In this document: in pieces, positions 36,703 to 44,479 of the stretch
How positions within the stretch are numbered: the first letter of the stretch is position 1
Layout of the letters: every line of letters starts with the position of its first letter
Origin: Hydrogenophaga sp. NFH-34
GTDB taxonomy: Bacteria; Pseudomonadota; Gammaproteobacteria; Burkholderiales; Burkholderiaceae_C
Length of the DNA stretch: 47,422 bases
Direction of reading: 5' to 3'
Assembly: GCF_021401345.1 (NCBI RefSeq)
Contig: NZ_JACBGE010000032.1
Coordinates: 1-47,422, forward strand
Notes under the pieces: model-generated
Seen by the model: the letters and a program-made list of their open reading frames with translations, nothing else
Database searches by the model: none
Told to the model about the DNA's origin: nothing
Made by a program: the position numbers and the translations under genes

Positions 36703-37074
36703 TCAGCTCAAAAGAAGCTGCTCGGCGATCTTCTTGCCAACACTGAGGACCAGGTCGAAGGTCATGTCCAGGCCCTTGTCACGGAAGGTGTCCTTGATCT
36801 TCTTCCAGACCGTCTCGTTTCGGATGGTGTCCAGCAGGTCATGGCCTGAATTCGTCAGGCGCCGGGCGATAGCCGCTGCGATCTGCCCGCTGCCATCGCG
36901 CAGCTCCTGGACGTTCGCCTCAATGAATCCAGCTTCGGCCAGAAGGCGCATGTTGTAGGCGACCTCCTGCGCGGGGAGGCTCTCAAAGTGGTCCGGCCGG
37001 AGCACCGTATTGGGCGTTGCCGACTCTTCCAGCCGAAGCAGGATCTGGCGGATGATGGTCCAGTCTTTTCTCAT
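36703..37074 (-). CDS. DUF2513 family protein
   Basis: 123 residues from the ATG at 37074, chosen because the family begins M-R/K-x-DW (here MRKDWTIIRQILLRLEES) and GGGAG lies eight bases upstream; an in-frame ATG at 37089 adds five residues. The body, YNMRLLAEAGFIEANVQELR and RLTNSGHDLLDTIRNETVWK, looks like a winged-helix fold with an extra helical tail. DUF2513 proteins are common on mobile elements and prophages. A regulatory or TA-related function is suspected, not shown. It is convergent with the RES toxin gene. Confidence 0.75.
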   Translation of the reverse strand: MRKDWTIIRQILLRLEESATPNTVLRPDHFESLPAQEVAYNMRLLAEAGFIEANVQELRDGSGQIAAAIARRLTNSGHDLLDTIRNETVWKKIKDTFRDKGLDMTFDLVLSVGKKIAEQLLLS

Positions 37075-37261
37075 GACGGGGACTCCCATGCAGTTTTGTG
37101 ACTCAAGTAGTCATTGTCTCTGCACAAGGGCCATGGCAGTGGAGGCACGAACACCCCGATTGGGGATCGGACCCTCATGAATTGACAGGCTTATCCGCAC
37201 GGCGGCTGCGATCCTGTGCGCAGAATCCAGACCAAAGACAGTCGATGGTCAGGAGGGGGGC

Positions 37262-38275
37262 ATGGGTCCAGGTGAAGCGCTGGAGGCGTACCTGTATTTT
37301 CTTCGTCATGAAAGAGGCTTGGCCGCAAGATCAATACGTGCCGCAGCATCGGTGCAGCGTTCGTGGGAGCAGTCGCTTCGGGCAAATGCCTTGGAGAGGA
37401 CCTGGCTCGAAGCAACTCCGCAAGATTTGAGCAGGTTCCTTCAGGCGCGGCACCACTTGGCGGACACAACCATCGGCGTGGTCCGTTGGCACCTCAAGTC
37501 CTTGTACGCCTGGCTCCAAAGAGAAGGGCTGGCGCTGGCCAATCTCGCCATGAACCTGACGACTCGGGCGAGATCCCCACGACAGCGGTCACCCTGGTTC
37601 GTGCCCTCGTATGTGCAACTGCAGCGCATGCTGGAGTTGCCCAACACCCTCACGCTCGAAGGAATCCGGGACCGGGTCATGCTTGAACTGCTGTACGCCA
37701 CCGGCGTTCGTTCGCAGGAACTCCTGAGCATGCAGGTGCACACGGTGTGGCCCTCGGAGCGCCGCGCGGCCGTTGTTGGCAAGGGGAACAAGGAGCGCCT
37801 TGTGGTGATGAACGAGTCGGCCGCAGAGTGGCTCGCGTACTACCTCAAAGTGGTGCACCCCAGGCTATTGCGGCGACGCCGCCTCGCGGCGATTCCCGCC
37901 AAAGGAGATCAATGCGTGTTTCCCTCAACAAGGGCACCGGCCCCGCTGAGCTACGGCACCCTGCGGCTGCGCGTCAAGGGATATGCGGTGCGGGCCAACA
38001 TGCCGCTGCTGACCGCGCACACGCTGCGACGGGCTTTCGCCACCCATCTCTATCAAGGTGGAGCTGACCTGCGCACGATTCAGAGTTTGCTGGGCCACGC
38101 CCACCTGGCCACCACCACCTTGTACACCCAGGCTCCAAGCCCTCGGCTGCACGAGGTGATCGAGCGTCATCACCCGCGCGGGCGCCTGTACACGCCCGGC
38201 TTGCAGCGCGCGCTCGACGTTCCTTCGTCGGACGTGGAACCGAGTTACCAGAACTTGGAGTTGTTGCCCTTGTAG
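37262..38275 (+). CDS. XerC/XerD-like tyrosine recombinase
   Basis: 337 residues, ATG at 37262 after AGGAGG. A short N-terminal core-binding domain (ALEAYLYFLRHERGLAARSI, about 6-90) and a complete catalytic domain: ELLYATGVRSQELLSMQV (Arg), VVGKGNKERLVVMNE (Lys), AHTLRRAFATHLYQGGADLR (HxLRR), IQSLLGHAHLATTTLYTQ (His, Tyr). Its size and motif spacing are those of XerC/D and mobile-element integrases, and it is unrelated in detail to the trio at the left end or to the 687-residue integrase. It could resolve dimers of the circular form or mobilise its own cassette. Its 3' end overlaps the convergent lipoprotein gene by 31 bases. Confidence 0.87.
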   Translation: MGPGEALEAYLYFLRHERGLAARSIRAAASVQRSWEQSLRANALERTWLEATPQDLSRFLQARHHLADTTIGVVRWHLKSLYAWLQREGLALANLAMNLTTRARSPRQRSPWFVPSYVQLQRMLELPNTLTLEGIRDRVMLELLYATGVRSQELLSMQVHTVWPSERRAAVVGKGNKERLVVMNESAAEWLAYYLKVVHPRLLRRRRLAAIPAKGDQCVFPSTRAPAPLSYGTLRLRVKGYAVRANMPLLTAHTLRRAFATHLYQGGADLRTIQSLLGHAHLATTTLYTQAPSPRLHEVIERHHPRGRLYTPGLQRALDVPSSDVEPSYQNLELLPL

Positions 38276-38598
38276 CCGCCGACGATCTTGCCCGATGTGC
38301 GCCCGTTTTCGATGGTGACGCTCAGTAGCACGTACTGGGCCGACCCACGTCCAGACTCCCATTTGTAGTTGATACGCCGCCCCTCAATATCGTCCTTGCC
38401 GGCGTTGTAGTCGAAACCGACGATGTCGCGCACCTGTTCGTAGCTCATGCCCTGGTCGATCTTGTCGAAGGCAGCGTACAGATCTCCATCTGCAGAGTCC
38501 GACCCGCCGCCGCCACCTCCACAGGCGCTCAGTCCAAGGGCAGTGGCCGAGATGGCCAAGAAAGCGATGACGCGACGGCGTGAATGGGTCTTGCCCAT
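38245..38598 (-). CDS. small lipoprotein with BamE/SmpA-like domain
   Basis: 117 residues from the ATG at 38598 (AGGAGGACATC upstream). The signal peptide (MGKTHSRRRVIAFLAISATA) ends in the lipobox LSAC with a poly-Gly linker after Cys26. The mature domain, DKIDQGMSYEQVRDIVGFDY, NYKWESGRGSAQYVLLSVTI and ENGRTSGKIVG, follows the SmpA/OmlA-BamE fold (GMSxEQVxxxxG helix, then strands). Predicted periplasmic, anchored to the outer membrane. In this setting it may help an envelope-spanning transfer apparatus, but many BamE-like lipoproteins have other roles. Confidence 0.75.
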   Translation of the reverse strand: MGKTHSRRRVIAFLAISATALGLSACGGGGGGSDSADGDLYAAFDKIDQGMSYEQVRDIVGFDYNAGKDDIEGRRINYKWESGRGSAQYVLLSVTIENGRTSGKIVGGYKGNNSKFW

Positions 38599-38660
38599 GA
38601 TGTCCTCCTGAATGTTGTTGATGAAAAAACCGAGGGATGATAGCGGGTCAAACGAGGCGC

Positions 38661-39569
38661 TCAGTTCAAGCGCTTTTTGCGCATCTGCTGGGCGCCCAGG
38701 TCTTCGATCAGGTGGTCGACCAGGTCGACGAAGCCGCAGGACCGCAGGTAGGCCGCAGCACTGGTGGCGGAGTCCGAGCGAAGGCTCAGTGGCAACACCA
38801 TCGCCTCATCTCCGTAGCACGCCGGTGCCCGAAAACAGCCAGGAATGACCGGTATCTGTTCGCGGCGCAACGCGAACTTCAGCTCATCCCAAAGGTCTGG
38901 ATAAGGGACCACGATCAGCGACACGGACTGCTCGATGAAGTGCACCGCATTGGCATCCAGAACATGGTGCTCATGGTCGAGCTGCAGGGGAACCTTGACG
39001 CCCAGTTCTCTGGCAATGCGCCGGGCCGTGCTCAAGTGATGCGATCCGCCCTGATTGTTCAGGAGCAAACGCTCATCCCAGCCGAACGAGGTGAAGGAGT
39101 CACCCACACACAGAGTGCCTTTGAGGCACCGTACCTGGTCGTGGGCCAGGCAGCGTTGCAGATCGGCGCGACTGCCTTGGCGGTATTCGTTGTTGGGACT
39201 GCGGTGTTCAAAAGCCTGAATCGAGGGGAACGACGACAGCTCGCTTTTGGAGAGCAAGATGTTGGTGACTTCCTGGATGTCGAACTCGGCGCCTTTGGTG
39301 CGGGTGGTGCGCACCAGACTGGTCAATACCAGGTCGAGCTTGTCCTGGTCGTTCTCGTCCAACCAGCGCTTGCTAGCGCGCAACTGGGTCCAATCGCGGT
39401 GCCCGCTCTGACCCAGGGACTGCTGAAACGGGGAGTGACGCGGCCGCGAGTCCTTGGCCAGGGTCAATGCGACCTCCAGGGGTACACCCTCGGCCCGCAA
39501 TGCACTGCGGTGCCGGCGCGCTGCAACTTCGTCGAGTTGGCGAACCAGGGAATTTTTTACCCACCCCAT
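38661..39569 (-). CDS. DUF6685-like hypothetical protein
   Basis: About 302 residues from the ATG at 39569; an adjacent ATG at 39572 is equally possible, and longer starts would run into the upstream gene. The sequence (NSLVRQLDEVAARRHRSALR, CVGDSFTSFGWDERLLLNNQ, GGSHHLSTARRIARELGVKV, SLIVVPYPDLWDELKFALRR) has a HHLSTARR stretch shared with proteins I associate with DUF6685, a family of unknown function found beside secretion-like lipoprotein genes. No signal peptide or membrane span. It sits 25 bases behind the lipoprotein gene, in one minus-strand operon. Confidence 0.5.
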   Translation of the reverse strand: MGWVKNSLVRQLDEVAARRHRSALRAEGVPLEVALTLAKDSRPRHSPFQQSLGQSGHRDWTQLRASKRWLDENDQDKLDLVLTSLVRTTRTKGAEFDIQEVTNILLSKSELSSFPSIQAFEHRSPNNEYRQGSRADLQRCLAHDQVRCLKGTLCVGDSFTSFGWDERLLLNNQGGSHHLSTARRIARELGVKVPLQLDHEHHVLDANAVHFIEQSVSLIVVPYPDLWDELKFALRREQIPVIPGCFRAPACYGDEAMVLPLSLRSDSATSAAAYLRSCGFVDLVDHLIEDLGAQQMRKKRLN

Positions 39570-39594
39570 CATCCCGGAGAGGACCGAGGCTGGG

Positions 39595-40638
39595 TCAGTG
39601 CGCCGAGGGCGGCACCAGGCGCCCGTTGTAGAGAAAGTCTTCTGCGTCATAGATCGTTTCGTCGGAAAACCCCACGGCGGCTTTGACCGTGATGCGGCCG
39701 GTGTTGGTCTGTTCGGCCTTGATGTGCGAAATGCCGGCATCGCGCGAGAACGCCACGCGCTGCTGACCGGTGCGAATGTTGCGGACCACCACCTTTTTGA
39801 TGCCGTCCTCCTTGACCACCGTGATCGGACCCTTGGGGGTGTCGTACAGGTAGAAGCGGTTGCGGAAGTTCGGCTCTTCGGAACCCTTGATCAGGCTCAT
39901 CTCTAGCCGCGTGGGCAGCAACTGGGCTTTGTCGACGTCGTAGAAACCGATCTCGAAGCGTGCAGGGTCCAACGTCTGAGGTGAATGCCGACGCACGACC
40001 ACCAGCCGGGAGGCCTCGATGTCGCCTCGCTGCGTCCATGCCAGGTGCCAGTCCGCAGGCAGCAGCCTTGAGGCGATGTTCGTGGTCGGAAAATACGTGA
40101 ATGCGCTGCTGCTGCGCAGAAGGAGGATGCCGCGCGAGGTGAGGTGGTAGCCGTAGGCGGCTACCGTCGGGCCACCCATCGGCGTGAATCGCCACTCCCC
40201 CCGAAATCCCTCCAGATGCCCGATGGTCTCTGGTTGGCCAGACCTGGTGAAGTTGACGCGGCGCACGACGTAGTCGCGGCTGGCATTGCCCTTGACCAGG
40301 TACGTTGCCCAACCGGTGGCGCTGAAGCCGCCGACTTCGACAATGGGCGAGAGGGGGTCCACGTAGCGCACGTTCTGCTCGTGCTCCCACCCGAAGCGCC
40401 ATGCCTTGAAGCCGGACTCCTGTGCGGTGAGGTACCAGACGGTGGGCCGGGTGATGTTGGCCTCTGGCAAGGCGGCGCTTGCCCAGGTTCCGTCAGACCG
40501 AAGAACCTGCTTGTCGCCTTTGAAGTCCTGCCGGGTGATGTCCTGGCCAACCCGGACGACCGAGTCTTCCCCGTGAATGGTGACGCAGCCGGACAGCAGC
40601 GCAGGAGCGCCCAGCAGGCAATGTCTGCGAGTAATCAT
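39595..40638 (-). CDS. predicted lipoprotein, beta-rich
   Basis: 347 residues, ATG at 40638 (AGGGAGG upstream). The signal peptide MITRRHCLLGAPALLSGC ends in the lipobox LSGC at Cys18, with a twin arginine at the start that may allow Tat export. The mature part is rich in short strands (WYLTAQESGFKAWRFGWEHE, FTRSGQPETIGHLEGFRGEW, GPITVVKEDGIKKVVVRNIR), suggesting a beta-propeller or similar repeat fold. No family recognised. It lies with other exported proteins on the minus strand and could be part of a transfer or envelope complex. Confidence 0.65.
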   Translation of the reverse strand: MITRRHCLLGAPALLSGCVTIHGEDSVVRVGQDITRQDFKGDKQVLRSDGTWASAALPEANITRPTVWYLTAQESGFKAWRFGWEHEQNVRYVDPLSPIVEVGGFSATGWATYLVKGNASRDYVVRRVNFTRSGQPETIGHLEGFRGEWRFTPMGGPTVAAYGYHLTSRGILLLRSSSAFTYFPTTNIASRLLPADWHLAWTQRGDIEASRLVVVRRHSPQTLDPARFEIGFYDVDKAQLLPTRLEMSLIKGSEEPNFRNRFYLYDTPKGPITVVKEDGIKKVVVRNIRTGQQRVAFSRDAGISHIKAEQTNTGRITVKAAVGFSDETIYDAEDFLYNGRLVPPSAH

Positions 40639-40691
40639 GTTTCCTCCCTGATGCAACCCAGAACCTTACCCGATCCATGTTGTTGCAGCGT

Positions 40692-41615
40692 TCAGGCCAC
40701 TGTCAAAACTATCAGGATGATGGAGGCAACCATGCTGACCTGGCGAACGCCCATCCACAAATCGGCCGTGGCGATCCGCCCATCGGCGTACTGTCTCCAC
40801 ATCGCCAGCAGCATGCTGGCGCAGATCAGGAAGGTGATGGCCACGGTCAGCATCTGGATGGTGTTCCGAAGTTGCGACATGGAAACGCCCGAGCCGTTCT
40901 CGAAGCCTGCTTCCACGGCCGCAGAGATCGACATGCAGTTGCCGTAGCCATCGGTCAGGCAGTTCTGCAGCGCGGTGTTCGGGGTCTGCGGGGTGAGGGT
41001 CCACCCGGTGCCTGGTGTAGGTGATGGCGAGGGGTTGGTCACAGGCGGTCGGGTCACACCATCAATGCGGTCGGCCATTTCACAGATGGAGGTGCCGTTG
41101 CGGTCGTTGAATCCTTCGCAACGGCCCGAGCGGATCATGGTCAGGCAGTTACCCACCCCCAGCTGCACACAAGCCAGGACCATGCTCGGGGTGACCGGAC
41201 GGCCGTCGAAGGTGGTCATCGCCGCCAGTTGCGCGGGGGCCGAGGTGCGCAAGGCCTGCGACATCACGGTCGCCCAGGCGTTGACCTGGTCCTGCAAGGG
41301 CAGGTTGCGAAACTGCTCGGTGGAGATGTGCAACGTATCGCGAATGTTCGTCCCTGTCATTTGCAGGATGCCATAGCAGCACGAGCCGTTGTAGACATCG
41401 AGCCGACCGCCACTCTCGAACATGGCCAGACTGCCAATGGCGTCGGCATAGCCTCTCAGCTGGGAGCTTGCATTGGGCGAGGCCATGATGGCAGCCGCGA
41501 CCTGGTCAGCAGTGACCCGCGTGTTGCTTTGGGCGCAAACAATGGAGGACACTAGGGCGAGCACCGATGTGGACACCATGAGCGCTTGTCGAACCCAATA
41601 TAAGAGCGCTGCCAT
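40692..41615 (-). CDS. lytic-transglycosylase-like domain fused to a DUF3262 membrane domain
   Basis: 307 residues from the ATG at 41615, which overlaps the previous stop (ATGA); GGAGGG is upstream. A signal/anchor helix lies at 5-28. Residues 35-180 resemble a lysozyme-like transglycosylase: AIGSLAMFESGGRLDVYNGS with the expected catalytic Glu in FESGG, and CCYGILQMTG. A Pro/Thr linker follows (about 200-225). The C-terminus (FENGSGVSMSQLRNTIQMLT, FLICASMLLAMWRQY, SMVASIILIVLTVA) matches the small two-span DUF3262/TIGR03758 protein of ICE type IV secretion systems, usually a separate gene of about 80 residues. The fusion would tether a wall-cutting enzyme to the transfer channel. Confidence 0.7.
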   Translation of the reverse strand: MAALLYWVRQALMVSTSVLALVSSIVCAQSNTRVTADQVAAAIMASPNASSQLRGYADAIGSLAMFESGGRLDVYNGSCCYGILQMTGTNIRDTLHISTEQFRNLPLQDQVNAWATVMSQALRTSAPAQLAAMTTFDGRPVTPSMVLACVQLGVGNCLTMIRSGRCEGFNDRNGTSICEMADRIDGVTRPPVTNPSPSPTPGTGWTLTPQTPNTALQNCLTDGYGNCMSISAAVEAGFENGSGVSMSQLRNTIQMLTVAITFLICASMLLAMWRQYADGRIATADLWMGVRQVSMVASIILIVLTVA

Positions 41616-42286
41616 CACACGCCCTCCAGGTGGATGGCACGGCGGCATGCAGACACTTCTTTGCCATACTGGATCACCCGGAAGTATCCGGTGTTCGTTC
41701 GCGAGTCGAAGGCGAATTCCGTGTGATTTTTTTCGTTGGGATTGTCTGTACTGCCCACGATGTTCAAGTGGCAGAACCCGACGAACTCAACCACATGCGA
41801 CTTCTGTTGGGAACTCACAGCCACCCGAGCAAGGCACTTCGAGTACTGATCTACCGAGGATCTCCCACCCATCGGCCTCTCGCATCGCTCAAAGTCAAGC
41901 AGATTCAACAGCGAGAAGGTCAGAGACACTCCAGTCGAGGTCGTTGCATTGGCCAACAAGACGAACAAGTTCACTGCTGGGTTCTGTCTCTCAGCCTTCC
42001 GAATTTCGTCTGCCCAGACGGCATCAGCTTGAGCTGCGTCCTTCGGACTTTGCGATTCCTTCTGTTTTGTTGGCGTGTACCAATACACGACCTCGCGCAT
42101 CGTCTCCCATCGCAACCCGTTCGGGAACTTGACCTGGTCGGTGCTCGTAGCGCGCACCTCGGAGCCCTGGGCGCGTGCGCTGGGAGCTATGCCCGAGAGC
42201 AAGGCCGCGACGAACATCAGGGACAACAGGGCTCGCAGGCCGCGTTGCGCAACGAACGGGAGCGTGAACGGGATGGTCAGGTGCAT
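41615..42286 (-). CDS. exported protein of unknown function
   Basis: 223 residues, ATG at 42286 (GGAGG upstream). It has a long N-region and hydrophobic signal peptide (RALLSLMFVAALLSGIAPSA, cleavage after SARA about residue 39). The mature part has four cysteines (FERCERP, KCLARV, GFCHLNIV, SACRRAI) that could form disulfides, which fits the neighbouring DsbC-like gene. Not recognised. It overlaps the transglycosylase-fusion gene and is only 40 bases after the DsbC-like gene, so the three are probably one envelope-related operon. Confidence 0.65.
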   Translation of the reverse strand: MHLTIPFTLPFVAQRGLRALLSLMFVAALLSGIAPSARAQGSEVRATSTDQVKFPNGLRWETMREVVYWYTPTKQKESQSPKDAAQADAVWADEIRKAERQNPAVNLFVLLANATTSTGVSLTFSLLNLLDFERCERPMGGRSSVDQYSKCLARVAVSSQQKSHVVEFVGFCHLNIVGSTDNPNEKNHTEFAFDSRTNTGYFRVIQYGKEVSACRRAIHLEGV

Positions 42287-42324
42287 GGTTTCCTCCGGCT
42301 GAATTGATCTGAAAACCCGCCACT

Positions 42325-43089
42325 CTACTGAGGCGAGCTGGCGGCTTCCAGTTCGCTCATGAACACCTCAGGGGGGGTAGCTCCGACCAGGCGCTTGCCG
42401 TTGGCCAGGAACACTGTGGGCGTGTTCTGGATCTTGTATTTCTCACCGGCCTTGAGGATGGCCAGCAGGCCAGAGGTGTCGCAGTCCTGCTTGCCGCCCA
42501 TGGGTCTGCTGCCGGCCATGATGGCGCGCCAGGCAGCGCCTCGGTCCGGCGCACACCACGCGGTGCGAGCCAGGGGAACCGACTCGGGCGAGATCACTGG
42601 GAACATGAACTTGTAGACGGTGACGTTGTCCAGCTGGTCCACGAACTTGGTGAACACCTTGCAGATGGGGCAGTTGGGGTCCTCGAAGACGGCGAGCTTT
42701 CTGGAGCCGTTGCCTCTGACCTCCTTGATCGCATGCTGCAGGGGAAGGTCACCGAAGCCCACCCGGTGCATCTGCTCCATGTGAGCAGCCGTGAGGTCCT
42801 GGCGCTGCTGCATGTCGATCAGGGCCGCGCCGGAGAAGCCGTACCGCCCCGACTCATCCACGTAGAAGATCTCCGAGCCGACTTCGACCGCATACATGCC
42901 GGCTATCGGGGTGCTGCGAATGGCGCCAGGCTTGACCTTGCCCTGGGTGTTGCGCTCGATGGTGGCGCGCAACTGAGTGGCCTTGGGTTCCGCGACGGCG
43001 TTCTGCGCGAGGGCGGAGCAGGCCATGAGAAGACCCGTCACGGACATCAGAAGCGATCTGGTCAGTTTGGAGGTGTGGAGCGTTTTCAT
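42325..43089 (-). CDS. DsbC-like disulfide isomerase
   Basis: 254 residues, ATG at 43089. The signal peptide ends around SALAQ (residue 29). The dimerisation domain, PIAGMYAVEVGSEIFYVDES, precedes a thioredoxin fold with the active site VFEDPNCPICKVFTKFV (CPIC, about 138-141), and later IQNTPTVFLANGKRLVG with the cis-Pro loop TPT. This is the DsbC/DsbG arrangement; many ICEs and conjugative plasmids encode such a protein to fold disulfide-bonded transfer proteins in the periplasm. Two further cysteines (AWCAPD and KQDCDT) match the second disulfide of DsbC. Confidence 0.85.
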   Translation of the reverse strand: MKTLHTSKLTRSLLMSVTGLLMACSALAQNAVAEPKATQLRATIERNTQGKVKPGAIRSTPIAGMYAVEVGSEIFYVDESGRYGFSGAALIDMQQRQDLTAAHMEQMHRVGFGDLPLQHAIKEVRGNGSRKLAVFEDPNCPICKVFTKFVDQLDNVTVYKFMFPVISPESVPLARTAWCAPDRGAAWRAIMAGSRPMGGKQDCDTSGLLAILKAGEKYKIQNTPTVFLANGKRLVGATPPEVFMSELEAASSPQ

Positions 43090-43124
43090 GGTGGTGAGCT
43101 GGGGATGAACTGGAACTGGGATCG

Positions 43125-43610
43125 TCAGAAATCGAATGCCCGAACACCGCGCTCGGAGCGGCGAATCTCGACGGCATGGCGAATCTGTTCCGAGACGACA
43201 ACCGGGTTGGCCACGGCGTTGACGAGAAGGGTGGGGCAGGTGGCGTCGGTGCTCTGGATCACGACCTGCCCACGGCCGAAGACGGACTGCAGCAGGGTGC
43301 CTTTGACCGAGATGTCCTTGACCCGGTACAGCTCGACGGACTCGACGTGTTTGACCAGGATGCCGCTTTCTTCGATGAAGCGCTGATCGGTCAGGCTGTA
43401 GCGGTGGCGGGCCGTGCGCAGGTAGCGGTAGCCGGCGTAGAGGACCGGCAGCACGAGCCAGAACATGAGAACGGCGATGAGGTAGACGCCCGCATTGCTG
43501 ACCTGGCCCTCGCTGGCGCTCCAGAGAACGCGGGTCTCGCGCACCTGCGCGGCCGCTGGAGGCGACTCGGGTGTGACGCGGGCAAGGAGGTGAGGATCGG
43601 GCTGGTCCAT
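43125..43610 (-). CDS. bacterial PH-domain membrane protein
   Basis: 161 residues, ATG at 43610. A hydrophobic segment (GVYLIAVLMFWLVLPVLYAG, about 41-60) is followed by a bacterial PH-like domain (YSLTDQRFIEESGILVKHVE, SVELYRVKDISVKGTLLQSV, FGRGQVVIQSTDATCPTLLV), the pattern of the YdbS/YdbT and bPH_2 group. Such proteins are anchored to the inner membrane with the PH domain in the cytoplasm; function is unclear. On ICEs they are recurrent accessory genes. It is preceded by two hairpins at 43648 and 43713. Confidence 0.8.
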   Translation of the reverse strand: MDQPDPHLLARVTPESPPAAAQVRETRVLWSASEGQVSNAGVYLIAVLMFWLVLPVLYAGYRYLRTARHRYSLTDQRFIEESGILVKHVESVELYRVKDISVKGTLLQSVFGRGQVVIQSTDATCPTLLVNAVANPVVVSEQIRHAVEIRRSERGVRAFDF

Positions 43611-43647
43611 GGTCCCAATCTACGAAGAAGGCCCTTCCCTCGCATCA

Positions 43648-43677
43648 GAAAACCTGCCGCAGAAAGGGCAGGTTTTC
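43648..43677 (-). terminator. hairpin between the 43763 and PH-domain genes
   Basis: GAAAACCTGCC (43648-43658) and GGCAGGTTTTC (43667-43677) are perfectly complementary. It ends 38 bases before the PH-domain start, so it may attenuate that gene or act as a second terminator. Confidence 0.6.
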
Positions 43678-43712
43678 GCTTGACAGACAAGGGGGAATCT
43701 GGCACCAAAAAG

Positions 43713-43740
43713 AAAGCCAACCGATTGCTCGGTTGGCTTT
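43713..43740 (-). terminator. rho-independent terminator of the 43763 gene
   Basis: AAAGCCAACCG (43713-43723) pairs perfectly with CGGTTGGCTTT (43730-43740). Read on the minus strand, it is followed by CTTTTTGG. It lies 22 bases after the gene's stop codon. Confidence 0.8.
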
Positions 43741-43762
43741 GTGCTGCGGTACGGGGGATCGA

Positions 43763-44182
43763 TCAGGTGTCCTGAACGATCAAGGTTGGCCACTGCAGCT
43801 CGGCCTCGCGCTTGCCACTCAGCAAACGCAGGCCAGCACGCACCAGCCCAGTGCCAGCCCGACCGATGCGAACAGGCAGCTGTGCACTCCAGCGGCAGGC
43901 CCCCAGGAGCTTCTGCCGGCGCAGGTGAGTGGCCTGCACCTGGAGCTTGCGCCTGCACGCCCGCAGGTAGACGGCGGGGTGCGCGGCCTGCAGGTGCGGA
44001 TGACGCTCGAACAGGTCCACGATCAGAAGCGCGGTCGGCGCTTCATCGACGTGGTCCAGAACGGCTTTCCAGTGCGGCTGCTCCAGTTGGAACCGGGCAG
44101 CGAAAGCGCTGGAGGCGGGTTGGCGGGGCGAGAGGGGCGGTTCGGACAGGGCCGAACCAATGGTCACGGGTTTCGGATTCAT
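43763..44182 (-). CDS. small ICE hypothetical protein with duplicated leader
   Basis: 139 residues from the ATG at 44182 (TGGAG upstream). The sequence has an Ala/Pro-rich start and a helical basic body (FQLEQPHWKAVLDHVDEAPT, LLIVDLFERHPHLQAAHPAV, YLRACRRKLQVQATHLRRQK), which suggests nucleic-acid binding. No family recognised. Its 174-bp leader is almost identical to that of the DUF3577 gene, so both genes probably answer to the same signal. It ends at a strong terminator and is the first gene of this minus-strand cluster. Confidence 0.65.
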   Translation of the reverse strand: MNPKPVTIGSALSEPPLSPRQPASSAFAARFQLEQPHWKAVLDHVDEAPTALLIVDLFERHPHLQAAHPAVYLRACRRKLQVQATHLRRQKLLGACRWSAQLPVRIGRAGTGLVRAGLRLLSGKREAELQWPTLIVQDT

Positions 44183-44192
44183 GATGGACTCC

Positions 44193-44366
44193 AGTTGAAG
44201 ACCAGGAGAACGCGCATACCCGAGCCCAGCCGTAAGGCCAAGATCGGGAAGCGAGAACATCCCGATCTGGGTTACGAAGGACAGAAACTCCGGGTCAGAC
44301 CTTGGGGGTCAGACCGTGCACCTTCCAGGAGTTGAGGTGCCGCGTGGTGCCCGAGGGCAGATCACG
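44193..44366 (-). repeat. 174-bp leader, copy 2 of a near-perfect inverted duplication
   Basis: Reverse-orientation copy of 22891-23064, two mismatches by my count, 10 bases before the ATG at 44182. Both copies point towards each other across 21 kb. The remaining part of the noncoding stretch 44367-44479 shows nothing clear. Confidence 0.85.
44281..44346 (-). ncRNA. pseudoknot leader element 2
   Basis: Same structure as the element at 22911: loop CAACTCCTGGA on a GCACCT/AGGTGC stem, a GGTC/GACC stem, then GGAGTT. The only difference within it is one base (CCCGGAG instead of CCTGGAG), which leaves all proposed pairs intact. Confidence 0.55.
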
Positions 44367-44479
44367 CGGTCATCGTAGCACTACAAACACCACTTGGCCG
44401 CAGCATTGAAGCTGCAAGACATCGGCAACACGTTCACCTACCCTGGGCACAGCCATCGAACCAAGGGGCGTTTTCTCGT

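Noticed and set aside
22891..44366. 174-bp inverted repeats as ends of a composite transposon
   Set aside because: No transposase between or beside them, and both copies sit precisely as gene leaders ending 10-20 bases before start codons.
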